Source of the DNA: Aralia elata
Lineage: Eukaryota > Streptophyta > Magnoliopsida > Apiales > Araliaceae
Length of the DNA stretch: 64,000 nucleotides
NCBI GenBank assembly: GCA_034770075.1
Contig: CM068379.1
Coordinates: forward strand, 14,386,922-14,450,921
Reading direction: 5' to 3'
The notes under the pieces are model-generated. The model saw only the letters and a program-made list of their open reading frames with translations. It was not told the origin of the DNA and made no database searches. Positions within the stretch are counted from its first letter, which is position 1, and each line of letters begins with the position of its first letter. The translations under genes were made by a program, and so were the position numbers. This document shows positions 1 to 11,055 of the stretch, in pieces.

Positions 1-898
1 TTAACTCAGCACTTCCTATATTGCTTTCAAAAGTCCCAGCATGCTTGTTTTATACATATTACATACCTTACATACATTGTACTTCTAATACACATATTAA
101 TTAATGTATTCCCATTACATGTATTTCAGATACATATATTTCAATTAATCGAACTCAATTAATTATACATTTATAATTATGTATAACAATCATCCCACTA
201 ATTATGAAATTAATCCATTTAGTAAAATAATACATTTAGTGTAACAAACCAATTGTATTAAAATAATTAATATTCAATTAATTATTTTAATTCACTTATT
301 TAATATATACAACTAATTTTGTATAATTAAATTTAATCATCTCTTTCCTTCCATAAATTGTTTTCAACAATTTATTTATATAATAAATATATAATTTAAT
401 ATATTCAATCATTTATTCAAATTATGAATTTAATCTACTAACTTGATACCAATATACATATTTTATATATTGGATCTCAACACACATTTTTAATTTACAT
501 CCATTTGGCATAATATTAAATATTATACCATTATTTATATTACATTTAATTATTATAACATCCATACAACTATTATTATTAACGAAATAAATTTCTTTAT
601 TTAACTAATTAAAATAAACATTTTAATCCACAAATTTTCAACTATGAATTACCTTCCTCATTCCATTTTGTAGCTAATTCAAGCTAACTTATTTAATAGT
701 TTAATTAACTATTAAATATATAACTTTTCAAATAAATTTGTATTTCTCACATTTATTTACATATTTAACCATTCACACTAAATCACATATTTCACTGAGC
801 AGATACATTTATGCATTCAAACTCAATATATCACATATTAAAAATTTTATTTATTAAATTTTTATTTTTATAGTATCCGAAAATATTCGGTTGTCACA
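1..898 (-). mobile_element. Partial Ty3 (Tekay-type) LTR, cut by the window edge
   Basis: The last ~900 bp of an LTR. Its right end, TTGTCACA at 891-898, reads TGTGACAACCG on the minus strand, which is a TG LTR start. From about 485 onward it resembles 49640-50026, the right part of the solo LTR at 32918-50026, so it is a second copy of that family. It is inserted in the copia reverse transcriptase, whose frame runs straight into it (SKKL, then LTR). The left end, and so the target duplication and whether it is solo, lie outside the window. Confidence 0.7.
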
Positions 899-3040
899 CA
901 ATTTCTTAGAGAGATACACTACATGGCTCATCAGCATGAGACATCTCTTAGAGTTTGTCATGCTAAACTCATTTAGCATCGAATCAATGTACGTTCCTTG
1001 GGTCAAGTCAAGCATCCTTTTAGATCTATCTCTATAAATCTTTATCCCCAAAATGTAGGACGTTTTTCCCAAATCTTTCATGGAGGATTGTTTAGACAAC
1101 AATAACTTTACTGATTGTAGCATTGGTATCTAATTCCCTATCAGTAATATATGTACATATAGTACTAGGAATGTCATGCACTCCCACTAACCTTCTTGTA
1201 TGCACTTGGTTAATTCTCATTTTTGATAAAATCAAACTCCTTTGATTGTCTCATCAAAACGAATGTTCCATCTTTGAGAAGCTTGCTTCAATCCATAAAT
1301 AGATCGTTGTAGCTTACATACTCGATTTACTTCAACCTTTGAAACAAATTCCTCTGGCTGTATCATATATACATTCTGCTCAAGTCTCTATTGAGGAAGG
1401 GCGTCACCACGTCTATTTGCCAGATTTCATAATAATAAACTGCAATCGCAAGTAAAATCTGAATGGACTTAAGCATTACCACCAGTGAGAAGGTTTCATG
1501 ATAGATAACTCATTGCCTTTATATGAAGCCTTTTGCCACCAGTATGGCCTTATAGGTCTCCACCTTGCCATCTGCTTCAATCTTTCTCTTAAAGACCCAT
1601 ATACACCCTATAGGCACTATGCCTTCCAGTAGAGTAACCAAAGTCCATACTTGGTTTTCATACATGAAGTCCAGTTCAGATTTCATGGTCATCTGCCATT
1701 TCTCTGAGTATTTACTACTCATATCCTCATCGTATATAACTGGATCATCATCCTCTATAATGCGTACCTCATCATCATCCTCTATGATGAATCCATACCT
1801 CCTAGGAATCTTCGGTACTCTTCCAGATTCATGATTTGGTTGTGATACAATAGATCTATCTATAGGTTCCTCAGTTTGTCTTATAGTGCTTTGTGGTTCG
1901 TAAACTTCTTCAAGATCTATTTTTACTCCCACTAGCCCTTCAAGGATAAACTCTTTTTTCAAAAAGCCAGTGTGTTTCGTAACAAACACCTTTTGCTTAG
2001 TAGGATTATAGAAATAATACCCTAAACTTACTTTAGTATGTCCTGCAAATCTGCACTTATCAGATCTTGTCCCAAACTTATCCTTTTGAAACCTTTTCAC
2101 ATAAGTTGGACAACCCTTAATCTTAACATGCTTAAGATTAGGTTTTCTCCCTATCCATAACTCATATGGAGTCTTGGGGCCGAATTTTGAGGGTACCTTA
2201 TTTAGTAGATATGCAACTTTTTCTAGGGCATAACCCCATAAGGATACTGGAATATCGGTAAAACTCATTATGGACAGCACCATGTCCAACAAGGTAAAAA
2301 AATTTCTTTCAAATACACCAATCAATTGTTATGTATCATGAGGCATCCATTGTGAAAGAAACCCATTTAAGATGATCTAGAAACTCATTGCTCAAGTATT
2401 CCCTTTTTCGATCCGATCGAAGAATCCTAATACTTTAACATTTTGTTTCATTTCTAAATACTTTGAACCTTTCAAATGATTCAGATTTGTATTTCATCAA
2501 ATACGCATATTCAACTGTTGAATGATCATCTCCTTTTCTTCTATTAGTTTGTTCAATTGCGAAAAAATATTTTTCATGTAAGTCAAGTATATAAAGTCCA
2601 TTAAGTAATCTTTCAGTTCTAAACAAAACATTATCATTATAAATACAACAACTATTGTTCTTAAATATAATACCAAAAACTTTCTTGTCCAACAACGAAA
2701 TAAAAATAATGTTTCTAATAAGAATTGGAACATAATAACCACTTATTAACTTAATATACTTGCCCGTAGGCAACGCTAAACTATAAGTTCATACAGTTAA
2801 TGCAGCAACTTTTGCTCCAATCCCCACACGCGAGATTACTTCCCCTTGGTTTAGCTTTCTACTTCTGCTTAGTCCTTACAAAGAATTTCATATGTGAGAA
2901 TTATAGTCGGTATCCAATACCCAAGTAGAACCTTGACTTACAGAAAGATTTATTTCAATCATGAACAAACCTGTATTTGTAATCGAAGCTTCACTAAGCT
3001 TCTTCTGGTTAGCCTCTATAAGATACTTTTCGTAGTTTCT
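899..3040 (-). pseudogene. Ty1/copia pol pseudogene (protease, integrase, reverse transcriptase)
   Basis: Minus-strand remnant of a copia pol. In coding order: a protease-like stretch (WVLDT...SHIC, about 2900-2960), the GAG-pre-integrase region (2435-2773, with YVP..IRNII), the integrase C-terminal half and start of the reverse transcriptase (1519-2325: LLDMV, LLNKVP, TPYELW, then WVFKRK.E.DGK), then reverse transcriptase fragments in several frames (1124-1518: EIWQ.DV.T.FLN and IYGLKQAS-like pieces) and 899-1123 (MKDLG..SYILGIKIYRDRS). The frame is broken by stops and shifts throughout. RNase H is missing because an unrelated LTR follows at 898. The copia assignment is firm; the lineage is not resolved. 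Confidence 0.85.
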
Positions 3041-3812
3041 TTTTCAGTGTTTAGGCTTATTACAGTGGAAGCAAACTCTTTTGCTATCCGCATCAGTTTT
3101 CTTATTGTCCTTTGTATTTGCCTTTGCTTTTCCCTTCTTTGAACTTTTCAGAAGATCCTTTGGTTCTCTTCCTTTTCTTAGAAGACTCATCTACAAGTAA
3201 GACTTGATCTTTCTTGGTTGGAAGGTGACTCTTTGCTGTTTTCAATATCTTAAGCAACTCAAGTAGGCTGACATCTAGCTTATTCATGTGAAAATTCACA
3301 ATAAATTATGAGAAGTAGTCCAAGAGTGACTGCAAGATCAAATCTTGGCTCAACTCTCCATCCATTACAAAGTCTAGTTGCCCCAATTGTTCAATCAAAT
3401 TGATCATTTTGAGGACATGTGTATGTACTGTAATGTCATCGATCATTCTAGATTGGAAGAGCTTCTTAGATATTTTATATCTGGCAGACCTACTCTGCTC
3501 ACTATACAAATCCTGAAGGTGTAGGAAAATAGTAGGTGCATCTATTTTCTCGTGTTGACGTTGTAACTTGTTACTCATGGAGCCCAACAAGATGCACTTA
3601 GCCCACTGTACATCATCTTGTCACTTTCTAAAAGTAGCAATCTCTTCCTCGGAGACATTGTCTACAACCGTTGCAGAGACAGACGAATTAAGGATATAAG
3701 ATAGTTTTTCAGCCGTTAAAATTATTCTCAAATTCCTTAACCAATCCGTATAATTCAGTCCAGTTAACTTATTAGCATCCAATATGCTTCGCAGTGATAG
3801 TGAATTAGACAT
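3041..3812 (-). pseudogene. Ty1/copia gag pseudogene
   Basis: Minus-strand nucleocapsid precursor in three pieces: N-terminus 3621-3812 (MSNSLSLRSIL..., with LTGLNYTDWLRNLRI, typical of copia gag), middle 3306-3590 and basic C-terminus 3102-3299 (KKRKRTKGSSEKFKEGKSK). A CCHC zinc knuckle follows at about 3040-3078 but is damaged: the tryptophan codon after the histidine is a stop and the last cysteine reads as tyrosine. Intact gag would coat element RNA in cytoplasmic particles. This copy cannot. Confidence 0.85.
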
Positions 3813-4020
3813 TATAAAATTCTATAAATAAATTTGTAATTCAACAACATTAGCATGCATTCATTTTATTAATCACCAGATTAATTTAGGACTTTATTAA
3901 AATGGCGTCTCCCACTATTTTCTTCAAATATAACCCTCCATATATATAGTTCGGCAGATCTTGTTTAAACAACTTTGTAAAATTCGCTTAGTGAGAAAGG
4001 ATCCTATTGTCATAAATTTC

Positions 4021-4322
4021 TAGCCTTGTGTGTGCACGACAAACTATAGATTTATTCAATAGGTAGACAACTTTTGTCAATTACATCCACTATGTCACTC
4101 CTTTTTATTTTAACTTTTAGATTATAATGGTCAAGTGTGTGCACATCCGAACTAAAATAATCTAAGTTAAGTCAGACCTAGCATTTTTATATAAGTGAAG
4201 AGAAAAATACAGTTCTTATGTGTGTACAACAAAACGGTATCGTTCAATTCCTTATAAACATCCAATGTAATAAAGCAACATCTTAAATATTTAATACAAG
4301 TCTTGTGTGTGCACAACAAACT
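4021..4322. repeat. Four spaced copies of a TGTGTGCACAACAAAC-like motif
   Basis: Variants of CTTGTGTGTGCACAACAAAC occur at about 4023, 4132, 4216 and 4303, spaced roughly 85-110 bp. The intervening sequence is also loosely similar, which suggests a degenerate tandem repeat in the copia leader. Confidence 0.55.
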
Positions 4323-4472
4323 CATATTATATACTCAATACTCTATCGCTTTACCATGTTCTGGCTACGTTCGACATTCTCCAATGTCCTTGAACGTAAT
4401 CAACTTAATATTTTTATTTTTGAGAGTTTTGTTTTTAATTGTCTTATCTTGTTTAGTGCACATGCAAATATG

Positions 4473-4480
4473 TATATATG

Positions 4481-4522
<42 letters not shown>
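4473..4522. repeat. TA microsatellite
   Basis: Alternating TA tract with a few interruptions. This is simple sequence. Confidence 0.9.
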
Positions 4523-4526
<4 letters not shown>

Positions 4527-5398
4527 CGCGTCATATTAAACATACATCAACATGTATAATAATATATTAATATATATAATACAACATGCACATATAGAAT
4601 ACTATATTCTACTTGGGATGATTATGGACTTAATTCTAGTTTAGTTCACTTGAGCCATTAAGTGAACCAAAAGGTCAAACTAAGAGTGCAAGATTTGAAT
4701 AAAACTATTATATTCAACCCGAGCTCCTTTACAAATGGGTCTTCAATGTTCTTACTCTTCAACTCTTATTTCTTGTGTAATTCTACAAAATGCTATTACA
4801 AACTATTTTTAATAAAATAAAAAACTTGATCAGCAGGGGAAGTACATAGGAGTGAGATAGAATTTACACCAGAAAATTAGATAGGCGAGGTACGCATACC
4901 TCATTTATAAAAACTCATCATTCAAGCATCCATCAAAATTAAATCCAATCATATTGGTTAATTGTCCATAATCATCCCCTTTATTATCATACATGTCATC
5001 ACATGTATTAATAAAAAATAAACATACATGTCATCACATGTACCATAATATATTCATCCAATGAAAATAAAATATTCAATATAAATATTGATATCATTTA
5101 ATAGGCAATAAAGTTAGTATGAAATCTAATTTCAATTCCAATTAGTTATCATGAAATCCAATTCCAACTCTAATTAGTTATCATGAAACTCAATTTCAAT
5201 TAAAATAAACGTCTTTATTTTAATCCAATTCTAAATTAAAAATAAACTCCTTTATTTCTAATTTAGAATTTTTGAAAAAGCATGGAATCTAATTCCAAAT
5301 AAAAATAAACTCCTTTATTTTAATTCAATTCCAAATAAAAAATAAACTGCTTTATTTCTAATTTAGAATTTCTGAAGAAAAAAATGGACTTACAGCCC

Positions 5399-5475
5399 TT
5401 TAAGCGCCACGGCTCAAAAGGGAGAGCGTTGCGTCGCGGCTTAATAAGGAGAGTGTCGCGGCTCAACAGCTTTTG
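5399..5475. repeat. GC-rich GCGYCGCGGCTCA repeat patch
   Basis: Three degenerate units (GCGCCACGGCTCA, GCGTCGCGGCTTA, GTGTCGCGGCTCA) in very AT-rich DNA. The same motif forms arrays in the U3 of element B at 20950-21052 and 23786-23920. Confidence 0.65.
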
Positions 5476-5626
5476 TCTGTTCCCGTTTTTGGTTTTTCAA
5501 ATCGCGATTTTACTTCTTTGTTTCATAAAATATGATTTTATACCAACAATTATACCCAATTAAATTATTTTAAACACATATCAACATATATATCGAATCA
5601 AAATAATTAATAATTCACATAAGGAT

Positions 5627-5639
5627 GGCTCTGATACCA
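5627..5639 (-). other. Primer binding site (tRNA-iMet) of the copia element
   Basis: Minus strand reads TGGTATCAGAGCC, complementary to the 3' end of plant initiator tRNA-Met. It lies one base from the LTR boundary at 5641. Confidence 0.85.
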
Positions 5640-6190
5640 CTGTTGGTTTGCAGAAACTAGAACATACATACAATTATATTGTAAAATAGCGGAAGCATGG
5701 CATAAATCATACTTAAAATTTTTCACCTTATGCAATATTATTAATCGATGAACGATAAAAGACATGCGTTTGAAGATGAACTCCTTGATGTAATCTTCAA
5801 GCTCCAATCTTTTACACCTTTGCGCTTCTCCAATTCCTCGGATCAAACATTCGCTACTCAAAGTATGCAACGCCCAAGTGGTGATCCACCAAGAGAATAT
5901 TAATTGAAGAAGATGAATTTAGGTTCTACTAGACCTTGGGTGGCTAACCCTAGTTTTCTCTCTCCTAACTCTTTAGGGTTTTAAGAATACTTGCAAGAAT
6001 TGTATAAGCAGTAGTCTTCGCATTAGTCTATCCCACAATAAGACTCCTCTTATTTATAAACTAACCCTCTCTCCTAAACCGTTTTAGGAGTAAGGGTTTT
6101 GATTTAATTCTCAATCTTATTAGGAACTAAATTATTAATAATAAATAAATAACAAGACTCCTCTTATTAATTTATAATTAGTATTTCTCA

Positions 6191-6195
6191 AAATA
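6191..6195. repeat. Target site duplication of element B, left copy
   Basis: AAATA, matching 24145-24149. The rejoined target agrees with a related sequence at 24261-24300 (TTTCTCTAAATACTTAATT). Confidence 0.65.
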
Positions 6196-7021
6196 AGTTT
6201 GTCAAATATCGTACTAGCAAAAGTACTCAAGTATACGTGGTCAACAAGTAATAAAGTGATAAGTAGAGTTGTCGATCCCACGAGGAATTAATTCTAACAT
6301 TTTCCCAAATAGCAATTTTATATCAAGCCAATCTTATTTAAACGTGTAAATTAATTAAAATTAATAATCAAACTAAATATTAAAAATAAACAACTAGATA
6401 ATAAAACATAACTAAATAAATAAATATAAGAATTCAACTTCACCCCATACTTCATTCAAATCTCATAACTTAACATTTGATTATATGGTCATGATGAATT
6501 GTTAACCAGGAATACGTAATTTCATTTATAAACCTCTTCCGATAGCAAATAAAAATACTCATTTTAACTAACTTGTTATATTCCTATGCAAATTAAACTA
6601 GAATAGATTAATTAAGAACAAATTCCCGAATTGTTTATAAATGGCATATAGGTATATGCCTATCCTATACGCAAATTATGGATTCCATCTCATGCAAAAA
6701 AAAGAAATACATGTCATCATATTCAGATTTAACCCTAAATTTCATCTTCCAAATTCATCTAAAGTATCCTGCTAATTGTTGGCCAGACAATTAATCAATA
6801 TGTCCAAAATATGATAAGTCAATCCATATAGTGCCAATTAAATAGAAAAGAAATCAATTTAAACTACACATGGGATTCCAGTAAATACTTAAATTAACAA
6901 CATGTTCATAGCAGATAAAATTATAATCCGTAAAATATTCATCATCAATGAAAGATAAAGATAAATAATAGTTTAGAGAAGAAAAATCGATGTCGCATGT
7001 CTTCTAACTCCAAACTTCATC
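6196..7021 (-). mobile_element. Element B 3' LTR, distal segment
   Basis: Matches 22640-23465 of the 5' LTR. The match continues across the nested element at 20737. The last five bases are the TCATC target duplication of element 1. Confidence 0.85.
7017..7021. repeat. Target site duplication of Tekay element 1, left copy
   Basis: TCATC, matching 20732-20736. The uninterrupted site (ACTTCATCAATCC) is preserved in the other LTR of element B near 23460. Confidence 0.95.
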
Positions 7022-8064
7022 TGTAATGTCCAGAAATTTTTAAATAGTGTATTAATTTATTTTAATATATGAAATTCGTTTTATTTAATTCTACGATTTT
7101 TAAATGGGTCCATGTAGGTATTAACATTTAATTATATAAATATATGGTCCGATAAATTTTTTTTGTGTGCATTAAGGGGCACTAATAGTTTGAATAAATT
7201 AAGGAGTTAACCCTAATTTTTGATTGGCAAGAAAATAGGGAAAAGTAAATAAATAATTTCATTTCATTATCGGATTAAATAATTCGAATAAAGAATTATG
7301 GTTAAAATAACTATTTGAAATGATTAATTGGGTTAGTTATGTAAGGTGGTTAATTTAATTGGGTCATTTTTTCTTTTAATTAGGATGACCCATTTCTTTT
7401 ATTTATTTTGGTTGGCCCAATTTCCTTTATCATTTTCCTTTTTGGGTTGTTTCCCCTTTCATTTAGCCGACCCAATCTCTTTACTTTCAGTTGGACCCAA
7501 CCCAAGTGGACTGGGCAGATACTAGCCATTAAATCGATTGGGCTGAGCCCAATCCTTTCTCAGTCGGGTTGAACCCATGGTGTTGGAATAATATGGTGAT
7601 CAGTAAAGTCGAGTTGGGGATTTTCAGAAGCCGATAAATCTTAAACCCTTAGACCAGTTGAGACCAAGTCAGGCGAAATCAAGCGCACGAATCAACAGCC
7701 GAGCAACGGAAGAAAACCTAAGCCCTAGCCCCTCAATCAGTCAAACCAAAACTCAATCAATCGAGCGAGAAAAAGCGAGAGACGGGATGGGAAGGAGGTG
7801 TCGCCAGGCGTGCGCCGGCGACAGCTCGAAGCGAGCGGTCGATTCAAGAGTCAATCGAAGCAGCCGAGGGTTTGGCGAACGGACCAAAAGTCCCAGGTTT
7901 TGGGCGACCGATCGACGGGAGTGTGCGGCTCGAGGCCCTGCCGGCAAGACACTGTTGGCGTGATGGGGCTTGAGGTGAACCGACGACTGCCACCCCTCTC
8001 CGACCGTCGGTCTTGAACCGACCAATTAAGGTAATACCCAAACCAATTTGGGTAAAATCTCCAC

Positions 8065-8071
8065 TATAAAT
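8065..8071 (+). promoter_or_regulatory. TATA box of element 1 LTR
   Basis: TATAAAT in CCACTATAAATTG, followed by a pyrimidine/purine leader without ATG up to the candidate donor. The copy in the 3' LTR is at 17753-17759. It is inferred to drive the genomic RNA, with a start around 8095. Confidence 0.6.
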
Positions 8072-8875
8072 TGAAACCCCAATTAGCCGCTGCCGATTTT
8101 CCTTGAGTCAATATTTGGGAAAAATAAAAATTTCAGAAAATAGAGAGAACAGGGAGAGTAAGCTGCTATTGTCCAGTCGGCGGTGAATTGGGAGGAGAAG
8201 GGAGGTAGCTAATCAAACGATATTAAGGTATAACCAAGGATTTTTAAGTCACTGTAATAGTGTTGTTTGATTTAGGTTATACATGGTATACTATTGTGAT
8301 TACTCTGGTGTGAAGCTCAGACATTGTAATATAATTTTTGGGCTTAAAATCCGGTATTGAATTGATTTTTGTTCTCTGTACTGAATTAAATTGTTCCTGG
8401 GTATTGCTTGTACTGTGATAGTTTTCTACTTGGGTTCGTATAAGTTTTCTTCCTTCTGTAATTAGATTGGTGTTGCCGATTGTGTTGTGCTGATGGTAGT
8501 ATGCACTGTGATGGTTATAATATACCTGGTTTTGGGGATTGTATTATATTGACTAGATTTAAACATTTGGTATTGTATTGTATTGTTTTGCTTGGGTTCG
8601 AACATTTGATGTTGCATTCTGTTATTGCTGGTACTGAATTTCTTGGGTTGCAAACCCTGTGTTTCTAATGAACTTCAAGTTCTGGTAAGTCGTTTGTACA
8701 GTGCAAATAGGCCAGCAATATGAATTATAAATCAAACCTTGGTTTCTTTTGAGTGTGATAACCAGTGTTTGGGATTTGCTGTGTTGGGTAGTATTCTGTT
8801 CGTTTGAAATGGAAATTGTAGGGGTTGATGTATTAATTGTGCTATCATTGGCTCGAATTTGGTTATTAATTTGGA

Positions 8876-9745
8876 GCTAATAATATACTTGTGAATTGAT
8901 TAGTTATTATAACTAATAAATAAAATCAATCAGATAATTATTTATTATTTGTCACTAAATAATAAATAAAGATAATAAGTATTTAACTATTATTTGATTA
9001 ATGTTAAATAATAAATAAGTACGAATAAATTAGTAAGTAATTATTTTATTATTTATCAATAAATAATAAATAAAGATAATAAATATTTAATTACTGTTTA
9101 ATAGTAATTAAGTATGAATGAGTTAATAAAGTAATTATTTATTATTTATCATTAAATAATAAATAAAGATAATAAATATTTAATTATTGTTTAATTAATA
9201 TTAGATAATAATTAAGTATAATTGAATATTAACAAAAGTAAATTTTTATTATTTATTAATAAAATAATAAATAAAGATAATAAATATTTAATTATTATTT
9301 GATCAATATTAAATAATAATTACATATGAAATAAATTAGCAAAATAACTATTTATCATTAACCAATGGATAATAAATAAAATAAATATTTGATTATTATT
9401 AACTAATACTTAAGTATGAATAAAAGCAATAAAATAGCCTTATATGCTATTATATTTTCCATATATAATAAATTGTTTATTTATTTAATTTTTTTTCTTT
9501 TTTTTTCAATGATTAAGAATTATAAATTAATTATTTATTATTTGATTTACTTTAAAATAATAAATAAACCTAATTAGTTATTATTTATTACTAAATAATA
9601 ACTAAAGATAAGTTCATTAATAATTCAATTATTATTTGATTAATACTTGAATAATAAGCAAATATAATTAGTTGCTAATTACTATTATTGGTAACTAAAT
9701 ATAATTAATTAATTACTGTTTAACAAATATTAAATAGTAATTAAA
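8876..9745. repeat. AT-rich hairpin array in element 1 5' LTR
   Basis: Degenerate tandem units of roughly 100-120 bp built from TTATTTATTATTT...AAATAATAAATAA inverted repeats and the string AAAGATAATAAATATTTAAT. Also present at 18566-19450 in the 3' LTR, and in homologous form in element 2 (37280-37920 and 47040-47660). Confidence 0.8.
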
Positions 9746-10706
9746 TAAAGATAAAGTTAATAAATAAGGAGATTTTAAATGACGCATTAACTGAACAATT
9801 TTGATAAACTGTTTAAGGGTTCAATAAGTGTTTATTACTTAAGGGATTCATGGTTGATTAAACCATCAACCTAAAAGTCAATTAAGTGCCTTAGAGGATT
9901 TACTATAGTTTATTTACTGTGTGTTATGTGGACTGCTTAATTGTTACATAAATAGCATAAATAAGTGTATCGGCGTACAACTACGCAGTACTAATTGATA
10001 GACCCACATTATCTATGTTAGGTTCCTCAAGGCTAAATAGTTAAAGCTAGAATTATTTGTAGCTGAGCATACAGGCAAGTTCCTAACCCTAAACTTCTTA
10101 CATTATTGCAAGTTCCCTAACTCAAACTCGAGTTATTATTTTCGAAGCATGTTAGTGAATAGTTATTATTGATTATTCACATCTATACGGATTATTGAGA
10201 TTCGCACCTTGTGCAATTAAATTCCTATTCTATTATTATTAAACTGTGAATTAGATTAAAGTTCTTTCAAGCTTGAACTGGTTATGAGATAGATCTGTGC
10301 TATTTGTATCAGCTAGATCAATCATGTCTAAATTTGTTGAATCAAATGTATTTTAAAAGTTGTTCTTATTAAATTGTTATGGTAAGAACTCTTGGCTGAG
10401 AAAAAGATAAATTTGATTAAGGCATGATATCAATGCTAGTTTATTAAGTGTTTATGCATAAATCACGGGGTATGAAAGGCTGATCCCCTTGATTACCAAA
10501 ACTTTTTAAGAGGTCCAGCTTAAATGCTGAGAACCTTGGCAAATGTCTATGGTTATTTCCAACCACTCAGTAATTGTCATTCAATTATTCGAATATTCAA
10601 TTGTTGACTATTAATTCATGTTTCTTCACAATTTTATACTGTCGTTGAACATTGAAAGCGAAACTTCCTTCTAATCATGATATATCTCCCTTGTGTATAA
10701 ACTTGC

Positions 10707-10725
10707 TAAGCAAACTAGTTGCTTA
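10707..10725 (+). other. Hairpin upstream of the LTR splice acceptor, element 1
   Basis: TAAGCAA-ACTAG-TTGCTTA, a 7-bp stem ending 29 nt before the AG at 10753-10754. Counterparts with different stem bases lie at 36325-36343, 51319-51336 and 33212-33229. The 3' LTR copy is at 20387-20405. Confidence 0.55.
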
Positions 10726-10754
10726 CCCTTGCTATATCATGATCTTTATTTCAG

Positions 10755-10807
10755 CTAAGGCAGAGACGTCTAAAGGGGACAAAGGAAAAGGGAAGGTGCA
10801 AGAATAG
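10755..10807 (+). other. Short conserved frame after the LTR acceptor, element 1
   Basis: After the AG come CT and then 16 codons reading KAETSKGDKGKGKVQE, followed by TAG. The three other Tekay LTR families give K(P)E-rich frames in the same phase with a nearby stop. No ATG-started frame spans the proposed junction, so it may be a relic, a non-AUG product or a purine-rich splicing enhancer. The 3' LTR copy is at 20435-20487. Confidence 0.4.
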
Positions 10808-11055
10808 TTGCCTGATAGGGATTATGTAGCAGTTTATCTTAAAATGTTATTTGGTTACGTGAACTCTTATTGTATTAAGGGTATGTTTTAAGTTAAGGTT
10901 AAAGAACCTAGGGACCAGAATTGTAAGACTTTATTTCTATTCGATAAACAATGTATGTTTATTATTCCGCATTTAGTTAGAAAGTATGTTTGTTGTTGAG
11001 AATCGTGAACACCGAATTCGAGGTTAGGAAACCCGAATTTGGGGGTGTCACAGGT

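Larger units (their letters stand above)
3813..5626 (-). other. Untranslated leader of the copia element
   Basis: About 1.8 kb between the PBS and the gag start with no credible ORF. It holds a spaced repeat (4021-4322), a TA microsatellite (4473-4522) and a GC-rich repeat patch (5399-5475). It is long for a copia leader, so an undetected insertion is possible. Confidence 0.5.
8228..10754 (+). other. Candidate leader intron inside element 1 5' LTR
   Basis: Donor AAG|GTATAA at 8227/8228 and acceptor TTTATTTCAG ending at 10754 enclose about 2.5 kb of very AT-rich sequence downstream of the TATA box. The same arrangement recurs in three other LTR families in the window: 38564 to 36297, 52388 to 51292 and 35705 to 33184, all minus strand. 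Splicing is inferred, not shown. Confidence 0.45.
7022..11052 (+). mobile_element. Tekay element 1 5' LTR
   Basis: Long LTR with a GC-rich U3 stretch (7650-8040), a TATA box at 8065, an AT-rich middle and a candidate leader intron 8228-10754. The arginine-rich open frame at 7658-7963 starts at TTG and is repeated in the 3' LTR, so it is not taken as a gene. Confidence 0.95.

Noticed and set aside
1565..1834. 89-residue plus-strand frame near the left edge
   Set aside because: Antisense shadow of the copia integrase/reverse transcriptase frame at 1519-2325.
7658..7963. Arginine-rich 101-residue frame in element 1 U3, repeated at 17346-17651
   Set aside because: Starts at TTG, lies upstream of the TATA box and is duplicated only because both LTRs carry it. 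The opposite strand is also open because of GC bias.
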